Shown: positions 44,254 to 55,954, numbered from the stretch's first letter. The stretch is DNA of 64,000 nt from Populus alba (GCF_005239225.2 NC_133301.1:7403157-7467156), one strand, 5' to 3'. Notes: a model not told the origin generated them from the sequence alone. Numbers and translations are program-made.

Positions 44254-45078
44254 CTAAGGTGGACGAGAGTTGTGAGGGCCAGGTGAGAAAGGTTGAGAAA
44301 GACGAGGATTATATGTGTTGGTTGGGCGCCAGCCAGTGTTTCTGTTAGATGAATAGTTGGAATGTGGCAGGGGACGTGAACCAGAAAAGGCACGGTTGGC
44401 TAGGTGTGCAGAAGCAGGAAAGTGAGGTTGAGCTGTGTTGTGGATGGAGGCTTCAAAATTGAGAAGTTTTTCATGTAGCTCATCAAAGGAGATTGGAGTA
44501 TCTCTAGCTTGGACTGCCCTGGCTAGCTCTGTATATTCAGAGCCAAGTCCTTCTAGAATTCGTTCGGATAGGTCTTCAATGTCAACAGGTGCTCCAAGAA
44601 TGGCAAGCTCATCTGCTCTGGCTTTGATGGTTTGTAGAAATTCAGAAACACCCAGGGATCCTTTAGTGAGTTGTCTGAATTGGCTTTTAACTTGCTTGAT
44701 CCTGCCACGTGATGGTTTAGCATATGTATTAGCTAATATTGTCCAAGCTTCCTTTGATGTTTGTGCTTGAGCTATGAAGGCCATGATTATGGGTGATAAC
44801 GAACCAAGAATGGCATTGAGGAGTAGTTGATCCTGTCTAATCCACAGATTCTATGCTGGATTAGGTGTAGTTGTTCCTGGTATGGATGAGGCTGGGCAGG
44901 GATGTGATCCATCAATAAATCCATTGAGATCATATCCTATGAATAGAGTCTGGAATTGAAGCTTCCATGCTAGATAATTTGTAGAGGTGAGTTTTACTGG
45001 TGTTTGGGCTGCTACATTGATGGTAATCAATGTGCCGTGGGATTCATTTGTGTTAAGTAAAGTGGTGTTGACAGGCAT
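44254..45078 (-). pseudogene. Copia C gag with one in-frame stop
   Basis: ATG at 45076-45078 (MPVNTTLLNTNES), 65 bp after the primer-binding site. The N-terminal domain has LTSTNYLAWKLQFQTLFIGY and LNGFIDGSHPCP. A stop at 44851-44853 interrupts just before NLWIRQDQLLLNAILGSL. The same frame then gives MAFIAQAQTSKEAWTILANT, YAKPSRGRIKQVKSQFRQLT and LSERILEGLGSEYTELARAV, and ends at 44254-44256 (TAG, probably from CAG) before the zinc knuckle. Gag and pol share one frame, as is usual in Copia. Confidence 0.92.
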
Positions 45079-45154
45079 AATTGGAAGCTTGAGAAGAAAT
45101 GACGAGAAGAAGAGAAAAAAAAGGACGAGAGTAAATTTTACTGCTCTGATACCA

Positions 45155-45432
45155 TATCGAGCTATAGAATTTGTATTGATGAAAAGCTATCTTTCGTATT
45201 CATCCTGTAGGTATATATATACATAGCTGGATATTTGTCTAACAGATTTCCTAATCATAAGCTAACAGATTTGCTGATATAATTGTATGCTGGGTTTGTT
45301 ACAATGGCTACAAGGTTTGTTACAGTGGCTGCATGGTGTGTATCCCGTGGGCACTGTGCATGGTTGGCTGTACAGTATGCATGGGTGATATTAAATCTGC
45401 ACAGTATGTGTTAATGCCATGCATGGCTATTA
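45155..45432 (-). repeat. 5' LTR of Copia C with TA...TA ends
   Basis: 278 bp, differing from the 3' LTR at two sites (CTTTCG/CTTTTG and GGCTACAAGG/GGCTGCAAGG). On the minus strand it ends GCTCGATA directly before TGGTATCAGAGC, which fixes the terminal dinucleotide as TA. Confidence 0.93.
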
Positions 45433-46190
45433 CATAGAGTATATATATGAAAGGGCTTTAAATCCCATATTGAAAAAATATTATGTTATCTTTTTAAGTT
45501 AAAGTATTTAAATTAAAAGATTTTTTATCCTACATTGAAAAAACATGATTTTTTTCTTGAGAACATAGAGTATAAATTTCAAAATCCCACAATGAAAAAC
45601 CATAACTTTTTTCATGGAAATATAGAGTATATATATGAAAGGGGTTTAAATCCCACATTGAAAAAAATACTATGTTATCATTTTAAGTTGAAGTATTTAA
45701 ACTAAAAGATTTTTTATCCCACATTGAAAAAACATGATTTTTTTCTTGGGAAACATAGAGTATATATACTAATGGGTTTTCAAATCCCACATTGAAAAAA
45801 CATAACTTTTTTCATGGGAACACATAGTATATATATGAAGGTGCTTCAAATCCCACATTAAAAAGATACTATGTTATCCTTTTAAATTGAAATATTTAAA
45901 CCAAAAGGTTGTTTTATCCCACATTGAAAAAATATAACTTTTTTCTTGGAAATATAGAGTATATATACTAATAGGTTTCAAATCCTACATCTTAAAAAAA
46001 AAAAAAAAGGTTTCATCCGAGTTTGCCCGGGTCCCAGGTCAACCAGCTGGATCCTCCGGGTTTGACAAGACTGTTGTCATAACTGGTCTTTTATTAAACT
46101 CCGATCGATTTAGTTACTAGGTCAACCAAATCCCAAATTAACTCACTGGGCTAGGTCGGGCTTAATAATGGTGCCTTCATGCCGGCGTCA
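45433..46190. repeat. Older repeat H, right part
   Basis: Resumes at CATAGAGTATATATATGAAA exactly where 40639 stopped, with the same TCCCACATTGAAAAA-based units. It ends in a GGGTCCCAGGTCAACC / GGTCAACCAAATCCC block and CTAGGTCGGGCTTAATAATG, roughly the inverse of the left end (TATTAAACCTGGCTCGGGG). Confidence 0.6.
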
Positions 46191-46194
46191 AATC

Positions 46195-46400
46195 CTTTTA
46201 GCGTTATAAATGATTGATAAGTTCGTTCCAAGATATTTTAGTATGGTGTGTTTCATGTGGGCCCTGACGCCTTATAAATGATTGATAAACGCCACTTATA
46301 ATTAAGGCCTGAGAAAAGCTGAACCGCACAATGCTGCATGTGCCCTCTTATTTAGGTAAAGGAAATTAACAGCTGGATGCAAGGCAGGCCTGAAGATGTT
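46195..46400 (+). repeat. Dispersed repeat F, copy 4
   Basis: GATTGATAAGTTCGTTCCAA, GACGCCTTATAAATGATTG, GAAAAGCTGAACCGCACAAT and GCAGGCCTGAAGATG match the 19960-20310 copy. It lies at the same side of the neighbouring CACTA copy as copy 1 does. Confidence 0.7.
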
Positions 46401-46446
46401 AATTTGTCAAACCTCAATTGGTAATTTAATTTTTGTATGTTAAAAG

Positions 46447-48118
46447 ACATACAAAACCACATCTTTGTTTTTTTTAATTTTTTATCAAGTGTTTTATAAT
46501 TTTTTTTATAAAAGAGTAAGAATAAAAAAATATCCCATAAAAAAAAAATTCTAAACAAAGTATAAAGGCCTAAACCAGAAGCCTATCTGACCTTTTTAAT
46601 TGTTAATATAGGAGCTTAATCATTATATTATGACTTATTAATTTAAAAGAAGAAATATTATCATAATCTTTATATTTATTAACAGAATTTTTCGTTGGTA
46701 TTTGCACTATCATTACATTGGTAATTAATTTACCAATAAAATTACCGAAGAAAATGCTCTGTTGGTGAATCCTTTATCGGTAATTTTTTGTTCGTCAGTA
46801 AGTCCGTTGTTAATAAAAAACTTATTTTACTGATGAAAAAATTATCCGCTTCATTCCGTCGGTATTTCTCCCGGTAAGTTTGTATGTAATTCCGTCAGTA
46901 ATTATTTAAAAATATTTTTAAAAAAATCTATTTTACAAAACTATAAAATAATTAAATTAATATAAATCAACACACTATAATACTCAAAACACTTGAAAAA
47001 AAAAAAAAACAAAATCAACTCAAACAAATTTGCAACAAATAAATAACAAGAAAAAATAAATTCAACTAAAAAAATTCATATGAAAAAAATAAAGTTGCAA
47101 TTGCTAAAAATTTAAAAATCCTATAAATAAATCAACTAAAAATTGATCTCATATGGGGAAAAAAATCCTACAACAACATTCATACAATTATTAAGAACAA
47201 AAAAAAATAAAAACAAAATAAAAAAACAAATATAGTGAAAAAAAAACACAAAAAAAGAAGGAATAAAATCTTACCTTAATGTAGTTGCAAGTGAAGCTAT
47301 GAAGAGAAAAAAAAAAAACATAAAGTATATTAATTAAAAAAACCTAAGAAGAAGAAAAAAGTAGAAAAAATGCAAACTTGAGCATGGAGAAGAAGAGAAT
47401 GAGTTAAGGAGAGAAGAGAAGAGAAGAGAAAGAAATGGATATTGATGTTTTTTACATATGGGGAAGAAGAAGAAGAAGAAAGGAGCCTTGTTTGTTGTGA
47501 AATTAGGGATTCCAAACTTTTTATTGAGGTGTTTTACCAATGATTTTACCAATGAATAATTAAATATTAATATTTTTAAATATTATATCGATAATATTTA
47601 ATTTAAATTTTTAATTAAATCAAAAAAATTTCAGAAACCGCTAAATATCACTGTGGCTTTTCAATCTTTCGGTGATTCCATCTGTAATATTTAATTTAAA
47701 TTTTTAATTTAATCAAAATTTTTTAGAAACCCGCCAAATAACACCAACGACTTTTTAATCAGTCGGTGATTTTGTCTTTAAAAAACAGTAATTAACAATG
47801 CAATTGGGAAGTGAATAATTCCGTAGCTCTCTAGAAAGTACCAATGAAATTTTTCGTTGGTGATTCCGTTTGTAAGTGACATGATGAACAATGTTAACAT
47901 TTTACCAACGGAATTACTGACGGAATTTATTCCATCGGTCATTCCGTTGGTAAAAACTGACACGTCATTGTTTTTTTTTGTTTAAATTATTTTTTTCCCA
48001 CTGTAATTCCCTCGGTATATACCGAGGGTATATTTCCGTCGGTAAAAACCGTCGAAAATTTACCGATAAAAATATTATCTCGGTATTTCCGTTTGTATTT
48101 ATCGATTTTCTAATAGTG
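46447..48118. mobile_element. CACTA-like DNA transposon remnant, copy 2
   Basis: Homologous along its length to 20727-23130, but without the solo LTR (empty site GTATG at 46882-46886). The right end GATTTTCTAATAGTG (48104-48118) has one change from copy 1. Small internal differences include an extra GAAGAAGAAG stretch near 47465. The 72-codon frame at 47334-47552 is simple-sequence and not a gene. No transposase. Confidence 0.65.
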
Positions 48119-48507
48119 AATTGAATGTCATATGTTTCTGTTGAATTCAATCTACACTTTAATTATATAATAAATCTCATTCCTTGCTTGGTTAATCAAA
48201 AGGACACTCAGGGTCTGCACACAACAATAATAAAAACTAAAACTTCTAATAGAAATTAGATTTTAGCTACTAACAAATTTGAACTTTAGTTGCAATGCTT
48301 TATTTATAACTCATGTCAAATATCAGCTGCGAATTGAATGCCAAATCTCTCCTAAAAATTTTGAGAAACCATCATCTAAAATATCATCTTAACATACACA
48401 GTATTTAAACCAAAAACATAAAAAAGAAATTCTCGATGTGCTCGCTTGATATAACTTGCATATCCTCAATATACAAGGTTAGGGGTATGATGGTGCTAGT
48501 AATATAT
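48119..48507. other. Spacer between CACTA copy 2 and Copia B2
   Basis: The first 45 bp (AATTGAATGTCATATGTTTC) match 23131-23175 beside CACTA copy 1. The remaining 340 bp are unique in the window and have no coding potential. Confidence 0.7.
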
Positions 48508-48561
48508 TGTTAAATAATATTTATTTACTCTTATTTATTAAAAGTAGAATAGTACTTTAAG

Positions 48562-48609
<48 letters not shown>

Positions 48610-48713
48610 CTTTGTATTTAGGTTAACTCTAAGCACTCATAATAAACTAATTATTGAGAATTCTAGCCTTCTTTTTCTGTTTGATCTGAATTATTTTAAC
48701 ATGGTATCAGAGC
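48508..48713 (+). repeat. 5' LTR (48508-48701) and primer-binding site of Copia B2
   Basis: TGTTAAATAATATTTATT ... TTATTTTAACA, 194 bp including a (TA)n expansion at 48565-48604, then TGGTATCAGAGC (tRNA-Met initiator complement) at 48702-48713. Confidence 0.93.
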
Positions 48714-49001
48714 TAGTTTTATGAAACGAGGCTTAATCTCAAAAAATATTTGGAGTGATATTTTGTCTTCTGCTTTTGCAAAATCTGGTATTTCGTCTTT
48801 CCTTCAACTTCTACAATTTGGTATTTATGTTATGTCTCTGTAATTGTTTTGGTATTTCACCTTTTGTAATTTGTGTTGTTTTGGAGTAATCGTGTAATTT
48901 CAAGAAGATATTTTGTTGAGTATCTATAATATATGTTCAGTTTCTGCAATCTAGTACTTTGTCTTTCGCTGCTTTTGCATTCTAGTTCTTGTTTGTTAAT
49001 T

Positions 49002-49790
49002 ATAGCTACCGAAAGAGATGATTTGCTTCATTCTATGAGTGTGAGGTTGGATGGAAAGAATTATTCGTATTGGAGTTATGTAATGAGAAATTTTCTTAAA
49101 GGTAAAAAGATATGGGGGTATATTAGTGGAACTTATATGATACCTAAGAATACTGAGAAAGGGAATGTTGTTTTGATAGATACATGGGAAGCAAACATTG
49201 CAAAGATCATTACTTGGATCAACAATTCTATTGAGCATTCGATAGGTATACAGTTAGCAAAGTATGAGATAGCAAAGGAGGTTTAGGATCATCTACAAAG
49301 GTTATTCACGCAATCAAATTTTGCAAAATAGTATCAATTAGAGAATAACATACGAGCTCTTAATCAGAAGAATATGAGTATTCAAGAGTTGTATTTTGCT
49401 ATGATAGATCTTTGGGATCAATTGGCTCTTACAGAATTGACAGAATTAAAGGCATATGGTGCCTATATTGAGCGCAGAGAGTAGTAATGATTGGTACAGT
49501 TTTTAACAGCACTTTAGAGTGATTTTGAAGGACTTAGAGGCTCAATTTTGCATCATTCTCCACTGTCTTCTATTGACTTTGTTGTCAGTGAGTTATTATT
49601 GGCTGAAGAAATACGCCTTCAGTTTTATTCTAAAAAGAGAATTTTTTCTGCTTCAAATCCTTATGTACTAGCAATACCCTCTAATCCATTCTTTAATCAT
49701 CAGAATAAGCCTTACATAAGGGTTGGCTTCGATAAGTGCAGTTTTTGTAAGCAAAAAGGTCATTTGAAGGCTTAGTGTCCCAAGTTGAAA
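49002..49790 (+). pseudogene. Copia B2 gag
   Basis: The start codon is ATA at 49002 where copy B1 has ATG (23602). The frame reads ATERDDLLHSMSVRLDGKNY, SYWSYVMRNFLKGKKIWGYI and NNSIEHSIGIQLAKYEIAKE, then a stop at 49284-49286. It continues in fragments (QLENNIRALNQKNMSIQELY, AMIDLWDQLALTELTELKAY). 49548-49775 holds LLLAEEIRLQFYSKKRI and the zinc knuckle CSFCKQKGHLKA, with TAG in place of the next residue before CPKLKQQ. Not translatable as a whole. Confidence 0.85.
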
Positions 49791-49993
49791 CAACAGAGTC
49801 AAGCTTGGAAGCATGGCAACCAGTCACAATCTAATGCTCATAGACTACTTCAGGTTTATAAACCATCGCACCACAATACTACAGCAGTAGCTTCATCAAG
49901 CTCTATCACAAATCTTAGTAGTCTACTAAGCAATTTCATAATTTTCTCTCCTTACAGCCACAAGCAATGTCTGCTTCTTCTTTTATAGGTTAG

Positions 49994-51585
49994 TTGCCTC
50001 ATAACTCATCAGGTATGCCACATTCTGAATGGGTCTTGGATTTTGGTGCTTCCCATCATATGTCTCCAAATTCTTCATCTTTTACCCATGTGTCCCTTTC
50101 ATCCTTCATTCCTGTTATGACTGCCGATGGCATTCTCATGCCCTTAATAGGTGTTGGTTTTGTTGTCACACCTTAATTGTCTCTCCCTAATATTTATTTT
50201 ATTCCAAAACTCAAATTAAATCTTGCTTATATTGGTCAAATATATAATTCTGGTGATTATTTAGTCATATTTTCTGGTTCTTTTTATCATGTACAAGATC
50301 AGTAGTCTCAAAAGCTGATTGGAACAAGCCATAGAGAGAATGGACTACATATTTTGAATGAGTTAAAAGTGTCAGTTGTCGTTGCTACTGCTACTACTAC
50401 TACTACTATTGATTTCTCTTCCTTTCATTTGAGTCCTTCATCTTCTAGTTTTTATTTATGGCATTCTTGTCTAGGTCATGTTTCGTCTTCTCGTTTAATA
50501 TTTTTGGCATTCACAGGAGCTTTAGGAAATTTAAAAACTTATGATATTTCTGATTGTAGTGGATGTAAACTGGCAAAATTTTCCGCTTTACCTTTTAATC
50601 AAAGTATTTCTATTTCTTCTTCACCATTTGATTTGATTCATTATGATGTATGGGGACCTTCTCCTATTGCCACAAATGGACAGTCTCGATATTATGTTTC
50701 ATTTATTGATGATCATACTCATTATTGTTGGGTTTATCTAATGAAACATCGTTATGAATTCTATGAGATATATACAGCCTTTCGAGCTCTTATTAAAACT
50801 CAACATTCTATTGTAATCAAATGCTTTAGGTGTGATTTGGGTGGAGAATAAACTTTTAATAAATATTATCAATTGCTTACCTTAGATGGAAAGCATTCAC
50901 CAAACTTCATGTACATATACTCGTAAGCAAAATGGTGTTGCTGAAAGAAAACATAGGCACATTGTCAAAACTGCTCGTTCTCTCTTGTTGTCTGCTTCTG
51001 TTCCTAATAAGTTTTGGGGAGAAGTTATCCTTACTTCTGTAAGTTTGATTAATACAATCTCATCTTCTCATAGTTCAGGTTTGTCTCCTTTTGAAAAGTT
51101 ATATGGACATGTCCCTGATTATTCCTCCTTTAGAGTTTTTTGTTGTACTTATTTTGTTCTTTGTCCTCATGCAAAATGCAGTAAGTTGTTCTCTTATTCT
51201 ACTATTTGTTTCTTTTTGGGTTATGGTGAAGGTAAAAAGGGGTATCGTTGTTTTGATCCAATAACTCAAAAATTTTATGTGTCTCATCATGTTATCTTTC
51301 TCAAGCATATACCTTTATTTTATATTCCATCTACTACTCATAACTTAACTAGACCTAATATTATTCATATCAATCCTTTTTTAAAGGATTTTGATAATAT
51401 ATCATCACAGGTTCCTAGTACCTCAAATACCATTTCTCATGTTCGACCAATTTGTACTCATCATCCTACAGGTACTGACACTTTACTCTCTGGCACACCT
51501 GAATCTCCATTCTCATTTATAGCCCCCCAAGCTTCGTCTGAGATTGTGGATCCACCTCTATTACTTCAATTCATACGCATTCGTA
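49994..51585 (+). pseudogene. Copia B2 protease and integrase
   Basis: The protease active site near 50035-50060 reads WVLDFGASHHMSPNSS, with Phe replacing the middle residue of the DSG triad, so it should be inactive. The pre-integrase domain (LWHSCLGHVSSSRL, CSGCKLAKFSALPF) and integrase first Asp (DLIHYDVWGPSP) and second Asp (FRCDLGGE) lie in frame 50354-50851. A stop and a one-base shift near 50850-50890 lead to frame 50886-51590. This has the Glu-containing NGVAERKHRHIVKTARSLLL and the tail FFLGYGEGKKGYRCFDPITQ. Coding stops at the nested LTR. Confidence 0.9.
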
Positions 51586-54323
51586 TGTAAACCCCAAGTT
51601 GAAATTAATTAGAAAAAAAAATCAATATTTATGGAGCAAGGTTAAAATAAGTAAAAAAAATAAACTAGGAAGTCAATCTAACTATTAAAGTGTGGGACTA
51701 AAACAAATTACAAGATAAAGGAAGTAAAGTGTATAAAAAGAGAGGAAGAAATTCTAGGAATTAATAAGACAATAGCCAAACAAAGCCAAGTCCCAATTAG
51801 AAAGGGGTATAAATACATGTGAGAGAGTAAGATGGAGACTTTTCTTCTCCATAAAAGCTAGCGGAAACCATAAAGAACAACTCTTCCCCATTTTAATTTC
51901 AAAACAGAAATACTTTGCATATTCCCCTTACCTAGCTCAAGAGTGAAAGAAGAATAATTGTAAGGTGAAAAATCAAGAATTTGAAGTAGAGAAAGAGAGA
52001 TGGAACCGGCTGAAACAAAAAATAAAAAGAGAAGAAGGAAAATTGAAAGGGAGGAGAATAATATCACCCAAGTACTCCCTCAAAATTCTTCCAAATTCAT
52101 GAGGTAAGAGTAATCCTTTACTCTTGGAACTTGTCATCGGAGGTGTTAGGTTGTATGAGAAGAAAGCCCCAAATGAAGTGATTTAGGATGCTTGAATTTA
52201 ATTAGGGTAAATGAAAAATCAATGCAAATACATACTCTAGAGCATAAATAGTTTAGGAACACAACATTTTTAACTAGGATTGATGAAGGTTGGAGTTGTT
52301 AGGAAACCCTTACCATTCAGCCAAAAGAAAAAAAAAATATGAGGGAATGGGGAGTCTCCAATGGTATTATACTAATATAATGATGATGAAGTGTACAGTA
52401 ACTGAAATTATTTTTTTTTTTTACTTTTTTTCATATCTCTTGATTTGCACTTATATGATTTATGTTGGTGCTTAAAGTTGTATGAATCATGTTATCATGA
52501 AAATCAAAAAAAAAAAAAAAAAAAAGAAGAAAGATTTGATGTCTTGATAAGGAATGAGCTTCAATTGCTAGTTCCTAATAGAGTTTATACGTGATGGAAT
52601 CCTATAAAGATGAAAATATGCATAGAAAATTTTTTATTAGTGTTTAAATCCATGAATTCAAATCTAGGCAATTTGATGATGGAAATACCAACACAAATTG
52701 GACATAGAAGATGATAGAAATTGCTATAATGTTTTATATGAAAGATGTAGAGGAATGAGTTAGCTAACATTTGGCACTGGTCTTGCCTCAATTGGAGTTG
52801 TATAACTCTAGATATGGGTAAAATACCATCAAGAGGTCAAACTATCCGTAACAGGACAATTTGGTTCTCATAATTAAAACTACTATTAGACATAGAAGAT
52901 GATAGAAATTATTGTAACGTTTTATATGAAAGATGTAGAGGAATGAGTTAGCTAACATTTGGCACTATTATTGCCTCAAGTGGAGTTGTATAACTCTAGA
53001 TATGGGAAAAATACCATTAAGAGGTCAAATTGTCCGTAACAGGGCAGTTTTGGTTCTCAGAATTAAAACTATTGTTAGACATAGAAGATGATAGAAATTG
53101 TCGTAATGTTTCATAAACAAGTTGTAGAGAAATGATTTAGCTAACATTGGGACCTGGTCTTGCCTCAATTGGAATTATAGAACTTCATATATAGGCAAAC
53201 TACCATTTAGTGGACAAGTTGTTTGTAACAGGACAGATTTCACTTCCTGACTTCTAACTAATTTTAGAATAGCGGAACAATAGAATTTTAGGCAACCTCG
53301 TATAAGAAAGTTGTACTTAAGGATGTTAAATTTCAATAGGATTTGGCCCCATATGAATCGAAGATCTAGAATTCCATTTAGAGACTAAAAATTACAAACT
53401 GGCCATGTTGCAAATTACAGACAAGACAAATTTACATATTTGTAGAAGACGAGTGATTTTGGGCACACTATTGATTCATGTTGAAATTAATTCTTCCGAA
53501 TCATGGGAGATGTATATGTCAACATTCAAAACAAACATATAAAAAGGTCTAGACGAAAATAGATACTGAAATTTTGTTGACGCAAACCCAAGTCATAGAT
53601 ACTGAAAGCTCGTTGATGCAAAACTGAGTCGTGCAAACACTTGAACGTGATATACTAACTCCAAAGAAATACACTTGATATGTATATGTACATTAAGATG
53701 AGGAAATGAACATGCATAGACAGTAACATATGTATAATGAATGAATATGGATTGCCTATAACATTTAGCTTGAAGGAATCATGACCAAAGACTTCTTTGT
53801 GAATCAGGAGGAGCGATCGACCAGGATTGGATCTTCTATTGGAGGAAGTCAAGAGGCAAGTGAAGCATGTGCATGGTTTCCCTCTCCTTAATGCTTATGC
53901 AATTTAAAATTTCCTTGATGAATGCAATTACAATAATATTATGTTCAAAATAAATAAAGTATGGTGTGTTAATGAGATTAGCTTTGGCTAATAGCATCCA
54001 TGATAGGGATGCTGGGAAATGAAATATAACATTAGCTTCGGCTAATGGCATCCATGATAGGGATGTCGGGAAATGAATTATAAAGATAGCTTTTGCTAAT
54101 GGCATCCATGTTGAGACACCTGGAAATGATCGATAAGGTTTGATTCGTAAAAGGTATCCATGTTTGGATGACCTGTAAAATTTGATAAGTATAATTGCCT
54201 AAAAATATATAGGTTGGACTATGCAAGGTTGAAGATCTAATAAAACCAATTAAACGAAGTTACTAGGTTCATGTAAGAAGATAAAAGAAATAAATTAAGA
54301 ATATAACAATATGGATTGTTACA
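51586..54323 (+). mobile_element. Ty3 solo LTR (2.74 kb) nested in Copia B2
   Basis: Starts TGTAAACCCCAAG and ends GGATTGTTACA, matching the ends of the 7041-9619 LTR. CGTA at 51582-51585 is repeated at 54324-54327. Joining the flanks restores Copia coding sequence (IR before, KSIKLPDF after), so this is a clean insertion; only 4 bp of duplication are exact. No pol is present, so the two LTRs of the original insert have recombined to one. The rest is non-coding. Confidence 0.92.
52701..53230 (+). repeat. Tandem array of 188-189 bp units (x3) in the Ty3 solo LTR
   Basis: Units begin GACATAGAAGATGATAGAAA at 52701, 52889 and 53078. Each has TAGCTAACATT and AACTCTAGATATGGG-like words; the third is more diverged. 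Confidence 0.85.
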
Positions 54324-55950
54324 CGTAAGTCCATAAAACTACCAGATTTTGTTTATTCTTGTTATTCTTTATCATTTACTTTCTTTTTAGCTTTTGTTCA
54401 TTGTCTCTCTGAGCCCTCTTCCTATAAAGAGGCAATCTTCCTATAAAGAGGCAATTCTTGATCCTTTTTGGCAGCAAGCTATGGATTAGGAACTTTCTGC
54501 TTTACATAAGAAAAATACTTGGGATTCGCTCCTCTACCTCCTGGTAAAAGTGTTGTTGGGTATATAAGATCAAGACTAATTCTGATGGGTCTATTAAGCG
54601 ATAAAAAGCTAGGTTGATTGGAAAAGGATACTCTCAACAGTATGGTATGGATTTTGAGGAGACATTTTCTCCTGTTGCAAAAATGATTATTATTCGTACT
54701 CTTATTGTTGTAGCTTCAGTTCGTTAATGGCATATCTCACAACTTGATGTTAAAAATGCCTTCTTGAATTGAGATCTTCAAGAAGAAATTTATATGGCGC
54801 CTCCTCCTAGTGTTTCACATGACTCTGGGTATGTTTGTAAGCTCAAGAAAGCGTTATATGATCTCAAACAAGCACCTTGGCTTGAGAAATTTTTTGTTCT
54901 GATCTCATCTCTTGGATTTATTTCTGGTAGTCATGATTCTGCTCTTTTTATTAAGTGCACTGATGTCGATCATATCATTCTATCTTTATATGTTGATGAC
55001 ATGATTATTATTGGTGATGACATTGACGGTGTCTCAGTTTTAAAGACAGAGCTGGCTAGATAGTTTGTAATGAAGGATTTGGGTTCTCTTCGATATTTCC
55101 TGAGTATTGAGGTAGCTTACTCACCTAGAGGTTACCTTCTTTCTCAATTGAAATATGTTGCAGATATTCTTGAATGGGCTAGACTTACTGATAACAAGAC
55201 TATAAACACTCTTATTGAAGTTAAAGCAAGGTACTATTCTTCTGATGGTTTACCTTTAGTAGATCCTACTTTATACAATATTATTGTTGGGAGCTTGGTA
55301 TATCTCACCATTACTCGTCTAGATATTGCATATGTTATTCATGCTGTAAGTCAGTTTGTTGTTTCTCCTACTACTGTCCACTGGGCAGTTGTTCTTCGTA
55401 TTTTACAATATCTTTGATGAACTGTTTTTCAGAGTTTTTTACTTTCATTCACCTCTTCCATTGAGTTGCGTACATACTATGATGGTAATCATAGTAGTGA
55501 TCCCACCTATTGCAAGTCTATTACCAAGTTCTGTATCTTTTTAGGTGATTCTCTTATTTCTTGGAAGAGCAAGAAATAATCTATTGTTTCTCAATCATCA
55601 ATCGAAGCAGATATCGTGCCATGACATCTACTACCAAAGAGATTGTTTGGTTATGTTGGTTACTTATTGATATAGGAGTTTTCTTTTCTCATCCTACTCC
55701 TATGTATTATGACAACCAGAATTCTATTTAAATTGCTAACGACTCGGTTTTTCATGAGCAAACTAAGCATATTGAGAACGATTGTCATCTTACTCGTCAT
55801 CATCTCAAGCATGACACCATTACTTTGCTTTTTGTTTTTTCTTCCTTGCAGATTACAAATTTCTTTACCAAGACGCATTTCATTTCTTGTTTTTGTTTTT
55901 TAGTTGGCAAACTCTCTATGCTTGTAGCTATCGCATCGTGAGTTTAAGAG
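54324..55950 (+). pseudogene. Copia B2 reverse transcriptase and RNase H
   Basis: 54330-54790 is broken by stops and shifts ([21 protein letters not shown] is readable near 54595-54650). 54794-55063 gives VCKLKKALYDLKQAPWLEKF and the catalytic LYVDDMIIIGDD. After one stop, 55070-55417 gives MKDLGSLRYFLSIEVAYSPR, GYLLSQLKYVADILEWARLT and LVYLTITRLDIAYVIHAVSQ. 55418-55950 holds RNase H pieces (SWKSKK near 55562, CHDIYYQRDCLVML shifted, HTEH-type motif near 55765) in several frames. Inactive. Confidence 0.85.
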
Positions 55951-55954
55951 GAGA

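Larger units (their letters stand above)
40640..45432 (-). mobile_element. Copia family C, young full-length element
   Basis: Two 278 bp LTRs (40640-40917 and 45155-45432), primer-binding site TGGTATCAGAGC (minus strand, 45143-45154), one long gag-pol frame in order gag, protease, integrase, reverse transcriptase, RNase H, and a polypurine tract (minus strand, ending at 40918). Perfect CATAG target duplications lie at 40635-40639 and 45433-45437. The LTRs differ at two positions by eye. The polyprotein is broken by only three stops and one frameshift, so the insertion is recent but this copy is not autonomous as read. Confidence 0.97.
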
